A stretch of 64,000 nt of DNA from the NCBI RefSeq assembly GCF_020447205.1, contig NZ_JAJAEL010000039.1, positions 203,500-267,499 of the forward strand, read 5' to 3'. The stretch comes from Thalassolituus alkanivorans (GTDB lineage: Bacteria; Pseudomonadota; Gammaproteobacteria; Pseudomonadales; Oceanobacteraceae). Below are positions 37,206 to 45,972 of the stretch, one piece after another. The first letter of the stretch is position 1, and the number at the start of each line of letters is the position of its first letter. A model generated the notes under the pieces. The model saw nothing but the letters and a program-made list of their open reading frames with translations. It did no database searches and was not told the DNA's origin. Both the position numbers and the translations under genes were made by a program.

Positions 37206-38756
37206 GTGCCGTTTCGTAACGAAGCTTCTACACTGAAGTCATTTCGTTACGTTACGGCATTTATGGTTAACTCCTTCTCCCGGGAACACAAGCGCCTGAA
37301 ATACAGCTATGTGCTGTTTGCGGTACTCACCTCTCTGGCTTTACTGCTGTTGCTGCTGGCAGCCGGGCAGAGTGAGTGGCGCAGGCTGCAGCAGAAGTTC
37401 AGTGCTGACACTTCGGTGGTCAGTCAGTTTGTGCGTGAGAAAATGCTGCAGAATGAGACGCTGTTGCTGGCGTTATCGACCTACTTCTCCGGCACACAAT
37501 CGCCCGATATAAATGCAGTGCAGCGCTATGCCGCGACCATGCAGCAACGCTTTCCCCATGTCAGTATGTTTCAGTCAGCGCTGTATCTGCAGAATGGATC
37601 GTCATTGCAGGTCTTCCGCCAGATAATGCAGGAACAACAATTACCGGATAACGTTAAAAGCCTGCGCCGCGGACGGTATCTGGAAAGTATCAGCCCGTCG
37701 GAACATAAGGCTTTGCCGGTGATTATGGTTTTTCCGGATAACGCCGAAAGTCTGGTGGTGGGGCTGGATCTGTTTACGGTGGACTTTATTGCACGTCGTC
37801 TTCCTGCGCAGCAGCAAAGCAGGATCACACTGTCTGAGCCGTTTACCCTGCTTGATGAGAACCCGGTAGTGGTAATGATGCTGCCGGTCAGTAATGCACA
37901 GGGCATTACTTATCTGAGCCTGCTGGTGGTTGAAGTTTCCAACCTGCTGCCGCCGGAGCAATCTTATTACAGCCGGATGTCGTTCCGCCTGCGGGTCGCG
38001 CAGGATCAGGGGGATGCATTTCCGCTGTTGAGCCATGCGCTGCCATCTGCCGGCCTTGCGCTGGCACAATTACGCCAGCAGCAGACGCTGCCGTTTACCG
38101 GCTTTCAGTTGCTGGCGGAGTATGAGCGTCCGCTTGGCATAACCGATATTAACTGGGGCTGGCTGGTTTTGCTGGCGCTGGCTTTGCCGTTGTCATTACT
38201 GCTGTGCTGGCGGCTGTACCGGGTGCATCGTCGCCAGGCGGAAGGGCTGGAGTATCAGCATCAGCTGCTGTACCGCAAAGCCAATTACGATGAACTCACT
38301 GGTCTGCCCAATCGTTACCATTTTGAAGATTATGCCAGCCGGCTGCTCTCCAGTGCCGAGCGCAGCGGTACGCATCTGGCTATTCTGTTTATCGACCTTA
38401 ACGGCTTTAAACGCATCAATGATGAGATGGGGCATGCCGCCGGAGATAGCGTGCTGGCTGCCGTAGGTGCGGCGCTGAACAAGCTGATACGCCGTGGTGA
38501 TATGGCTGCCCGCCTTGGGGGAGATGAGTTTGTCGTACTCGTCGACCCGATTTCTGACAATGATCAGCTGAACAGCGTGATCGATAAGCTGCACAGGCTG
38601 ATAGCCAATACCCACTACGAGCACAGCAAACGTTACCCTCTGTCAGCCAGTCTGGGCTGCGCCTTTACCGAGATTCATGGCTATGATCTGCGCAACCTGT
38701 TGCGGGTGGCGGATATGGCGATGTATCACGACAAACAGCATCCGCGGACAGTCTGA
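37206..38756 (+). CDS. Membrane diguanylate cyclase (GGDEF)
   Basis: A 516-residue protein with TM segments at about 34-54 and 318-340 around a periplasmic sensory domain, then a cytoplasmic GGDEF domain. The catalytic motif is intact (RLGGDEF) and the inhibitory I-site RxxD (RRGD) lies exactly five residues before it, so product feedback inhibition is likely. The start is GTG at 37206 (AGG just upstream) or ATG at 37263, which would trim 19 residues. It should make c-di-GMP; its signal is unknown. Confidence 0.92.
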   Translation: MPFRNEASTLKSFRYVTAFMVNSFSREHKRLKYSYVLFAVLTSLALLLLLLAAGQSEWRRLQQKFSADTSVVSQFVREKMLQNETLLLALSTYFSGTQSPDINAVQRYAATMQQRFPHVSMFQSALYLQNGSSLQVFRQIMQEQQLPDNVKSLRRGRYLESISPSEHKALPVIMVFPDNAESLVVGLDLFTVDFIARRLPAQQQSRITLSEPFTLLDENPVVVMMLPVSNAQGITYLSLLVVEVSNLLPPEQSYYSRMSFRLRVAQDQGDAFPLLSHALPSAGLALAQLRQQQTLPFTGFQLLAEYERPLGITDINWGWLVLLALALPLSLLLCWRLYRVHRRQAEGLEYQHQLLYRKANYDELTGLPNRYHFEDYASRLLSSAERSGTHLAILFIDLNGFKRINDEMGHAAGDSVLAAVGAALNKLIRRGDMAARLGGDEFVVLVDPISDNDQLNSVIDKLHRLIANTHYEHSKRYPLSASLGCAFTEIHGYDLRNLLRVADMAMYHDKQHPRTV

Positions 38757-39021
38757 CACTTTTCCCTCAACCTGACTTTCCTGCCTGCTTTTGAGGGTGT
38801 CTGGAACGATAGAACAATTTTCTGGGCGCGATTTGTCTATGCTGGCCTTCTCCGTCTTCGACCATAGCCTCAGGTGTTGTGGCTGACCCGTCTTGCCCTA
38901 CCGCTCTTGTGGTGCTGACCTACACTGAGTTCGCTTTTGCAGTATCAGGGAACCTTCCCGTTCAGCGCAGTACGGGCAGAAGTGCGGTTTCCAACAAAAA
39001 TAACAAATTCAAGGAACGCTC

Positions 39022-39963
39022 ATGCTAAGCAAAATACTCTCTGTGGCAGCACTGTCTGCCGTGCTGTTTTCGGCCCAGGTGTCGGCAATGTCGGCAACCC
39101 CGGAAAGTGGTTACACCGCCACCAAATACCCCATCGTTCTGACTCATGGCCTGTATGGCTTCGACAGTCTGCTGGGCGTTGATTACTGGTATAAAGTCCC
39201 GGAAACCCTGCAAAAGGATGGCGCGCGGGTGTTTGTCACCACCGTGTCTAACTCCAACTCACCGGAAATCCGCGGTGAACAGCTGATTCCGCAGATTGAG
39301 CAGATTCTGGCCATTACCGGTGCTGAAAAAGTTAACCTGATCGGTCACAGTCATGGTGGCCCGACCACCCGTTATGTGGCTTCTGTGCGCCCGGATCTGA
39401 TTGCTTCGGTAACCACCATTGCGGGTGTTAACCGCGGTACTCCTGTGGCTGAAACCCTGAATGACTGGGCCAATGGTTCGACGGCTTTCGAAGGTCTGAT
39501 TTCGGCACTGGGTAACGCTCTGGCGGAAACCATTAACTTCCTGTCCGGCGGTGATTACGATCAGGATATCCTGATGTCTATGCGTTCCATGACCTTTGCG
39601 GAAACCGCAGCCTTTAACCAGCAGCATCCGGGCGGCATTCCGACCACGGCCTGTGGTGAAGGGGACTATCAGTACAATGGAGTGCGCTACTACTCCTGGA
39701 GTGGTGCCAAGCCGCTGACCAATGTACTCGACCCGCTTGATCTGCTGACCGGTACGACCAGCCTGTTCTTCCCGGCGGGAGAGAAAAATGATGGTCTGGT
39801 GGGTTCCTGTTCCAGTCGTCTGGGGATGGTGATCCGTGATGATTTCCGCATGAACCATCTGGATGAAGTAAACCAGACTCTGGGTCTGCATGATCTGACC
39901 GAAACCGATCCGCTGACCGTTTTCCGTACTCACGCCAACCGTCTGAAAAACATCGGGCTGTAA
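39022..39963 (+). CDS. lipA: Secreted triacylglycerol lipase (family I)
   Basis: A 313-residue lipase with signal peptide (MLSKILSVAALSAVLFSAQV ...). The nucleophile elbow is GHSHGG (Ser110); Asp257 and His279 are the likely rest of the triad. The spacings Ser-Asp 147 and Asp-His 22 equal those of Pseudomonas aeruginosa LipA. C211 and C263 would make the conserved disulfide. The protein is exported by Sec and probably the type II system, and needs the foldase encoded 4 bases downstream. Confidence 0.96.
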   Translation: MLSKILSVAALSAVLFSAQVSAMSATPESGYTATKYPIVLTHGLYGFDSLLGVDYWYKVPETLQKDGARVFVTTVSNSNSPEIRGEQLIPQIEQILAITGAEKVNLIGHSHGGPTTRYVASVRPDLIASVTTIAGVNRGTPVAETLNDWANGSTAFEGLISALGNALAETINFLSGGDYDQDILMSMRSMTFAETAAFNQQHPGGIPTTACGEGDYQYNGVRYYSWSGAKPLTNVLDPLDLLTGTTSLFFPAGEKNDGLVGSCSSRLGMVIRDDFRMNHLDEVNQTLGLHDLTETDPLTVFRTHANRLKNIGL

Positions 39964-39966
39964 ATC

Positions 39967-40962
39967 ATGAAGCCACTTCACGGTGCATTGGGTATCACAC
40001 TGTCGGCAGTGGCGGTCGTCCTGCTGGTTTTCGCCATGCAGGACGGCGATCTGGTGCAGAGGGCTGAATTTCAGCCCGCTGCAGCGGAAAACGATCAGGC
40101 TATTGCTACCCCTCTGGTTTTACCGCAGGCAGGTACTGTCGATACCAAAAATGTAATGACCTTCCGCGGTGCCAGTGTGGATGGTTATCTGCGTACCGAC
40201 CATCGTGGGCAGTTGGTTGTTGATATACAGCTGCGTCACTGGATGGATTTTTATCTGTCGGCTCAGGGTGAAGTGCCGCTGGATGATCTGCTGCAGACCA
40301 TGCGCAGTCAGATTGCAGGTCTGCCTGAGCCCGGGCAGTCGCAGGCATTAAAAATCATGGACGAATATCTTGGATATCTGGCGGCTCTGGGTGATTACGA
40401 CCGGGATGCGGAAAAGCGTGTCAGCCAGTCGGGTATGGATGAGCTGGCCGCGCGGGTTGCCTGGCAACAGCGTCTGCGCCGGGAATGGCTGGAACCCAAT
40501 GTCGTGGAAGCATTCTTTCACGCCGACGAAATTATGGACAACTACACCCTGGCGCGTCAGCAGCTGCGCGCACAGGGTGCCGATGAAGCACAGCTGGCTG
40601 CACTCGACAGCAGCCTGCCGCCAGAGTTACAGCACATGCGTGAGCAGTCACAACAGGTGCTGAGCTTACAACAGCAGGAGCAACAGCTGCGTCAGCAGGG
40701 AGCTTCGGCTGCCGTCGTTCAGCAATGGCGCGAACAACAATATGGCAAAGAGGCCGCCGAGCGACTGGCCGGTGTTGATCAGCAACAGCAGCAGTGGCAG
40801 CAGCGGTTAAAAGATTACCAGCAATACCGTGATTCACTGGCTTTGCAGGGGCTGGATAATCAGGATCGTGAGATGTTGCTCAGAACCTATCGTAGTCGTC
40901 ACTTTTCGGATACTGAGCAAAAACGCCTGAACGCGGCCCTAACGCTTCTCGCTGGCGAATAA
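39967..40962 (+). CDS. lifO: Lipase-specific foldase (LifO/Lif)
   Basis: A 331-residue membrane-anchored periplasmic chaperone. One TM near 8-25 is followed by a linker and a helical arm. The foldase motif Rxx-F-D-Y-(F/C)-L-S-xx-G-E appears as RHWMDFYLSAQGE, with Met for Phe, Phe for Tyr and Tyr for Phe/Cys. Gln-rich helices follow (QQQEQQLRQQGASAAVVQQW). It starts 4 bases after lipA and overlaps the convergent inositol phosphatase gene by 24 bases. Confidence 0.93.
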   Translation: MKPLHGALGITLSAVAVVLLVFAMQDGDLVQRAEFQPAAAENDQAIATPLVLPQAGTVDTKNVMTFRGASVDGYLRTDHRGQLVVDIQLRHWMDFYLSAQGEVPLDDLLQTMRSQIAGLPEPGQSQALKIMDEYLGYLAALGDYDRDAEKRVSQSGMDELAARVAWQQRLRREWLEPNVVEAFFHADEIMDNYTLARQQLRAQGADEAQLAALDSSLPPELQHMREQSQQVLSLQQQEQQLRQQGASAAVVQQWREQQYGKEAAERLAGVDQQQQQWQQRLKDYQQYRDSLALQGLDNQDREMLLRTYRSRHFSDTEQKRLNAALTLLAGE

Positions 40963-41766
40963 CATATCGGCCTGTTGCAGCAGTTGCTGCAGCGGGCTGA
41001 ATAACGCCGGCACTGCCAATATAATATTCTCTCCGCACAGTTGCGGATTTACTCCCTCAGGTAAGGCATGAATATGGCCGAACTGTACGCCGGCTTCGCG
41101 TGCAATTAATTGTGCGGCGGCAAAATCCCAGGGCTTAACCGTTTCGTAATAAGCGTCCAGCCGGCCGCAGGCCACCCAGCAGATATCCAGTGCCGCTGAG
41201 CCCAGACGGCGAATATCCGCACTCTGCATCAGAACCGCCTGCAGGCGCTGAATCAGCTGGGGAATATCGTGTTTATCATAAGGAAAGCCGGTGGCAATGA
41301 GTGCCCGGCGCATATCCTGTGTTGTTGCACACTGAATCGGGAGTTGATTCAGCCATGCCCCCCGACCGTAAACGGCACTGAATGTCTCGTTCAGAAAGGG
41401 GTTATGCACAACCGCGACCTGAGCTTTGCCCTGATGATAGTAGGCAATGGAAATAGCCACCTGTGGATGCAGGTGTGCGTAATTCACCGTGCCGTCGATA
41501 GGGTCGATTACCCACAGGTGCTCACAGTCGGTCGGATTATCCGGCGCCAGTTCTTCGGACAGAATCTGGTGATCCGGAAAGTGGGCAAGAATGCCATCAC
41601 GGATAATCTGATCCGCGGCAACGTCGGCCTGAGTAACCAGCTCGGTTCCCTGTTTAAACTGAATATCCAGCTGGTGGCGTTGCTGGGCGATTGCGTTGCC
41701 GGCCTTTTGCGCAAGCTGCAGGGCCGTATCGTACAGTGTCTGACTGTCGATCTGGGACTGATCCAT
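40939..41766 (-). CDS. Inositol monophosphatase-family protein
   Basis: A 275-residue Mg-dependent phosphatase of the IMPase/SuhB/CysQ superfamily. Metal ligands are visible in LSEELAP (near 70) and WVIDPIDGTVNY (DPIDG, about 88-92), and in VKPWDFAAAQLIAREAG near 215. SuhB-like proteins act on inositol phosphate or in rRNA antitermination; the exact member cannot be told. Overlaps the 3' end of the foldase gene. Confidence 0.9.
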   Translation of the reverse strand: MDQSQIDSQTLYDTALQLAQKAGNAIAQQRHQLDIQFKQGTELVTQADVAADQIIRDGILAHFPDHQILSEELAPDNPTDCEHLWVIDPIDGTVNYAHLHPQVAISIAYYHQGKAQVAVVHNPFLNETFSAVYGRGAWLNQLPIQCATTQDMRRALIATGFPYDKHDIPQLIQRLQAVLMQSADIRRLGSAALDICWVACGRLDAYYETVKPWDFAAAQLIAREAGVQFGHIHALPEGVNPQLCGENIILAVPALFSPLQQLLQQADMLFASEKR

Positions 41767-41833
41767 TCAGGAATTCTCATATTGATAATTAAAACCGCTT
41801 GCCGCTGCCGGATATTTTACCCGGCACAAAACA

Positions 41834-44506
41834 CTACTGTTGCTGTAATGATTTCTGCAGTGGCGGTTTCTGTTCCAGATAACGCTGGCGGAAAACATCC
41901 GCTGGTACCGGTTTGCTGAAATAGTATCCCTGATAACTATCACAGGCCAGCGCCTGCAGCAGCGCCAGTTGCTGGTGGTTTTCAACCCCCTCGGCCACAA
42001 GTTCAAGCCGCAGGGTTTTGGCCAGTGCAATAATGGCCCGGACGATCGCTTCATCTTCCGGGTCATTATTAATTTCGTTGATAAAAGCCCGGTCAATTTT
42101 CAGTTTGCTGATCGGAAACTGCTTCAGATAACTCAGCGATGAGTAGCCTGTACCAAAATCATCCATCGCAAAGCGCACACCCAGCTTATTGATGTTATCC
42201 AGAATCCTCAGATTTTCCTGAACATTATCCAGCAGTAAGCTCTCGGTGATTTCCAGCTCCAGATATTTCGCCTCCAGCCGGCTGATGTTCAGAATTTCCT
42301 GTGTGCGTAATACAAAGGCATCATCTAACTGGCGTACAGAAACGTTAACCGAAATAGTCATATCCAGAGCGAAGGTGTTATTCCACTCGCGGAATTGCTT
42401 ACAGGCTTCCAGTAATGCCCAGTCACCAATTTCCCGGATCAGGCCAGTCTCTTCAGCAATCGGAATAAAATCGGCGGGAGACACTATACCGGCACTTGGG
42501 TGTATCCAGCGGATCAGTGCTTCGGCACCCAGAAGACGATTATCAAAGGTGCTGACCTGAGGTTGATAATAAAGCTCGAATTCCTGATTTTTAACTGCGC
42601 GGCGCAGTTCATTTTCCAACGTCAGACGGGAATTTACTTTCTGATTCATTTCTTCGGTATAAAACTGATAGCAATTGCCGCCGCGGGATTTTGCCTGATA
42701 CATGGCGGTGTCGGCATTGCGCAGAAGAATATAAGATTCGCTGGAGTCATCGGGGCAAACACTGATGCCGACGCTGCAACTGGTTGATAATTTATAATGG
42801 TCAAGTTGATACGTCTGGCTGACCGCACTGATAATACGTTCCGCCAGATGTTCAATTTCCAGCGAGCTTTCCGGCTCGTTCATCATGACAATAAATTCGT
42901 CACCGCCCAGTCTTGCCACCATGTGTTTGGGGCCAACCAGATGACGTAAACGATCTGCGACGAGTTTTAATAAACGGTCACCGACCTGATGGCCGAGCGA
43001 ATCATTAACGGTTTTGAAGCGGTCAAGATCAATAAACAGCAGGGCAATTTTTCCGCTGCCTGGGGTCAGCTCTTCAATTGAGTTCATCAGCTCGTCATTG
43101 AAATAATAACGATTGAACAGTTCGGTAAGAGGATCTCGGGTAGCGAGATACTCAACATGCTGCTGTGACAGGGTATGGTCGGTAATATCAATTAACAGCC
43201 CTTCCAGTTGGCAGGGATTTTGTTTGCTAAAGACAACCTGACCGCGATCCATAATCCATTTCAGTTCATGTTGCCGCGTCTGAATGCGGTAGATGATTTT
43301 ATAGGGCTTGCCACTGCTGCAATGGCTGTCAATTTCCTGCAGGTATTTTTCCTGATCATCGGGATGAATAAGCGCGAGCAGGCTGTGGCGTCCGGCGTGT
43401 TCATTGGCAGTATCACTGAAGATCTGCAGGTCTCCATTGCTGATAAAATCAAGCAGATGCTCAGGCAGACTGATCTGGTAAATACTTCCGGGAATATTAC
43501 TCATCAGCATATCGATGATTTTCCCTTTCTCGCTGAGCGCGCGGGCTTCCTGCGAGTAGCGGCGTTCATTTTGCTGCGTATTTTTAAGGGTATGGCGGTA
43601 ACTGCGCCAGGCTGCTGCCAGCAGTATGCCGAAAAACAACAGCGGCCAGGCGATGTCTTCCAGCCACAGGGTGAGCAATGAGGCCATGGGCAGTGAGATA
43701 ATCTGCAGCAGTTGTGACTGCGGATCGAAGCTGACCACCCCCAGGCGTTTACTGCCATCAAATTCGGTCTTATTGGAAAAATAGGTAAAACCTGAAGTGC
43801 CCGGCGCGGGGATATTCAGGTTCTTTTGTTGCCGGTCACTGATACGGGTACCGATGATTTGCTGGCGGCTGACAGGTAACGGGGATGCGAGCAGTAAAAT
43901 ACCATCAGGGCTGAGCAGACGCTGTGCTGAATGTTCCAGACTGCCGGAAGCTGGCCACTGCAGGTTGTTGTTACTGGTTGAGGTCAGCAGGCAGATAACC
44001 CGTGCAACCTTTTGTGACACGGGTAAACAGTAGGGCAGGTAACGGCCCTTATTAATCAGCATGGTGCTGATAAAACGGGGGTTCTGCTGTTGTTGCAGCA
44101 GATTCAGATCCTCAGCACGGATATCCGGTGGTGATTGCTGGATGTCTGTGCTGTCAAAGGAGCTTGCCAGCAGCTGGCCGTCGGCAGAATACAGGGCGAT
44201 ATGGCTGTATAACGGTCGCGGTTTATGTTGCTGGCGGACCCACAGTGACCAGTCCTGCAGACTCTGTGCTGGCAGATTCTGTTGCAGGCTAACCAGTTGA
44301 GAGGTCAGCTGTTGTTGCAGCAGGCGGGTATTGCTCTGAGCGACAGTCGCCAGAGCTTCGAGCTGAGCCAGAGTGCGCTGGCGGTTGGTTTCCCAGCTGC
44401 CGGACAGGTAGAGCAGAAGCAATACAGCAAGTAGGAGTAGTCCTGGCAGCAAATAGGTTTGCCGTGCCTGTATGGCTCGCAGTCTGCTCAAATAGCGGCT
44501 GAACAT
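41834..44506 (-). CDS. Membrane PAS-GGDEF-EAL protein
   Basis: An 890-residue protein. TM near 17-36, a large extracytoplasmic region to about 280, a second TM, a PAS domain (about 340-440), then GGDEF and EAL. The GGDEF motif RLGGDEFIVMM is intact but lacks the RxxD I-site. The EAL domain is intact at every recognised position: GAEALIRW, ELEITESLLL, AMDDFGTGYSSL, KIDRAFI, LVAEGVEN and QGYYFSKP. It may both make and degrade c-di-GMP, with phosphodiesterase the safer guess. Confidence 0.94.
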   Translation of the reverse strand: MFSRYLSRLRAIQARQTYLLPGLLLLAVLLLLYLSGSWETNRQRTLAQLEALATVAQSNTRLLQQQLTSQLVSLQQNLPAQSLQDWSLWVRQQHKPRPLYSHIALYSADGQLLASSFDSTDIQQSPPDIRAEDLNLLQQQQNPRFISTMLINKGRYLPYCLPVSQKVARVICLLTSTSNNNLQWPASGSLEHSAQRLLSPDGILLLASPLPVSRQQIIGTRISDRQQKNLNIPAPGTSGFTYFSNKTEFDGSKRLGVVSFDPQSQLLQIISLPMASLLTLWLEDIAWPLLFFGILLAAAWRSYRHTLKNTQQNERRYSQEARALSEKGKIIDMLMSNIPGSIYQISLPEHLLDFISNGDLQIFSDTANEHAGRHSLLALIHPDDQEKYLQEIDSHCSSGKPYKIIYRIQTRQHELKWIMDRGQVVFSKQNPCQLEGLLIDITDHTLSQQHVEYLATRDPLTELFNRYYFNDELMNSIEELTPGSGKIALLFIDLDRFKTVNDSLGHQVGDRLLKLVADRLRHLVGPKHMVARLGGDEFIVMMNEPESSLEIEHLAERIISAVSQTYQLDHYKLSTSCSVGISVCPDDSSESYILLRNADTAMYQAKSRGGNCYQFYTEEMNQKVNSRLTLENELRRAVKNQEFELYYQPQVSTFDNRLLGAEALIRWIHPSAGIVSPADFIPIAEETGLIREIGDWALLEACKQFREWNNTFALDMTISVNVSVRQLDDAFVLRTQEILNISRLEAKYLELEITESLLLDNVQENLRILDNINKLGVRFAMDDFGTGYSSLSYLKQFPISKLKIDRAFINEINNDPEDEAIVRAIIALAKTLRLELVAEGVENHQQLALLQALACDSYQGYYFSKPVPADVFRQRYLEQKPPLQKSLQQQ

Positions 44507-44576
44507 AGCATCGATCCCTGATTATCCGGAGCATCAGGCAGAATGCCGCAGGCCCCTCAGGAATGGAGTATAGAAG

Positions 44577-45227
44577 TCAGTCGTTGTTAGTGCTCAGATA
44601 CTCACTTAACCAACCGTTCAGTACTGACAGAACGGCATCGCGCATCAGAGGTTGTGCGGCACTGGTCGGGTGGATGCCATCAGGCTGCATCAGCTCTGCT
44701 TTGGTGGCGATACCTTCCAGCAGAAATGGCAGCAGCAGGGTGTTTTGTTGTGTGGCCAATTCAGCGAACACCGCCTGAAAGGCGCTGGCATATCGCGCAC
44801 CATAGTTAGGCGGAATCTGCATGCCCAGTAAGAGAACGTCGCTGTTTGCCTGATTGGAAAGCATGATCATGCGTTGCAGGTTTTTTTCGATGACACGCAC
44901 CGGAGTGCCGCGCAGGCCATCATTACCGCCCAGCTCGATAATGGTCAGATCCGGCTGGTGCTGCTGCAGCAGTGCGGGCAGGCGTGTCAGGCCGCCGCTG
45001 GTGGTGTCACCACTGATGCTGGCGTTAATCACCTGAACCGCGGGAACGCGCTGTTGCAGCGATTCCTGTAATAAAGCGACCCAGCCCTGTTGCACCGGCA
45101 CGCCAAATCCGGCACTAATGCTGTCACCAACGACCAGAATCCGCGGTTCTGCCTGTACACTCATGGGCAGAGCCAGAAGTATTAATAACGGCAAAGGGAG
45201 AGTGACTTTGACGGACAGTGTGAGCAA
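44577..45227 (-). CDS. tesA: TesA-type SGNH hydrolase (arylesterase/lysophospholipase)
   Basis: A periplasmic GDSL/SGNH hydrolase, homologous to E. coli TesA (thioesterase I, protease I, lysophospholipase L1). Motifs: VVGDSISAGFG (Ser nucleophile), ELGGNDGLRG and PDGIHP (catalytic Asp and His). The start is uncertain. TTG at 45227 gives a normal signal peptide ending PMSVQA; GTG at 45302, behind GGAGAG, would add 25 residues and overlap the ABC gene by 95 bases. Divergent from the ABC ATPase, as in the usual tesA-ybbA arrangement. Confidence 0.88.
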   Translation of the reverse strand: MLTLSVKVTLPLPLLILLALPMSVQAEPRILVVGDSISAGFGVPVQQGWVALLQESLQQRVPAVQVINASISGDTTSGGLTRLPALLQQHQPDLTIIELGGNDGLRGTPVRVIEKNLQRMIMLSNQANSDVLLLGMQIPPNYGARYASAFQAVFAELATQQNTLLLPFLLEGIATKAELMQPDGIHPTSAAQPLMRDAVLSVLNGWLSEYLSTNND

Positions 45228-45972
45228 CAGCCTGAATCGCGCAACGACAGACGATATCAGCGGGCGTGACCGAACAGCGACAGACAGTAAGAAAGCAGAC
45301 ACCGGGTTTTCTCTCCGTATTCAGCAGCTGGGCAAAGTGGTGGATACCGGCTCCCAGCGGCTGACCATCTTGCAGGCTGTGAATATTGAGATCAAGTCGG
45401 GCGAGAGCGTAGCCATTGTCGGCGCCTCCGGCAGTGGTAAATCAACCCTGCTGGGCATTATGGCCGGGCTGGATCTTCCGACCACGGGCAGTGTGGAGTT
45501 GCTGGGGCATGAGCTGGGGGCGCTGGATGAAGATCAGCGTGCTGCGGTGCGGGCGCAGGGTGTCAGCTTTGTGTTTCAGAACTTCCAGCTGTTACCGGGG
45601 CTGACGGCGCAGGAGAACGTCATGCTGCCGCTGGAGATCCGTGGTGTGCGCAACGCCCGTGACGAAGCCAGGCAGCTGCTGACTCAGGTGGGTCTGGGCG
45701 AACGGCAGCTGCATTACCCGGCGCAATTGTCCGGCGGCGAGCAGCAACGGGTTGCTATTGCCCGTGCCTTTGCCGGCAAGCCTGCGATTCTGTTTGCCGA
45801 TGAACCCACCGGTAATCTCGACAGCAAAACCGGCGCGCAGATCGAAGATCTGTTATTTGAGCTGAATCAGGCCGGTGGCACCACGCTGGTGCTGGTGACC
45901 CACGATGAACGTCTGGCGCAACGTTGCCAGCGCCGGGTGCATATGAACGCTGGCCGGCTGGAGGCGTTATGA
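45208..45972 (+). CDS. ybbA: ABC transporter ATPase (YbbA-like)
   Basis: An ATPase of about 254 residues: Walker [11 protein letters not shown] loop, signature [15 protein letters not shown] and Walker [16 protein letters not shown]. It belongs to the MacB/LolD-type subgroup that works with FtsX-type permeases. The TTG at 45208 is chosen because GGGAG lies about 7 bases upstream; the first 30 residues before [11 protein letters not shown] are unusual. It overlaps ybbP by ATGA. Confidence 0.88.
   Translation: MTDSVSNSLNRATTDDISGRDRTATDSKKADTGFSLRIQQLGKVVDTGSQRLTILQAVNIEIKSGESVAIVGASGSGKSTLLGIMAGLDLPTTGSVELLGHELGALDEDQRAAVRAQGVSFVFQNFQLLPGLTAQENVMLPLEIRGVRNARDEARQLLTQVGLGERQLHYPAQLSGGEQQRVAIARAFAGKPAILFADEPTGNLDSKTGAQIEDLLFELNQAGGTTLVLVTHDERLAQRCQRRVHMNAGRLEAL

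Noticed and set aside
38757-39021. Possible sigma-54 promoter (TGGCTGACCCGTCTTGC) before the lipase
   Set aside because: The GG and GC dinucleotides are 14 bases apart instead of 12. No clear sigma-70 promoter was seen either; the 265-base gap otherwise shows nothing I can name.
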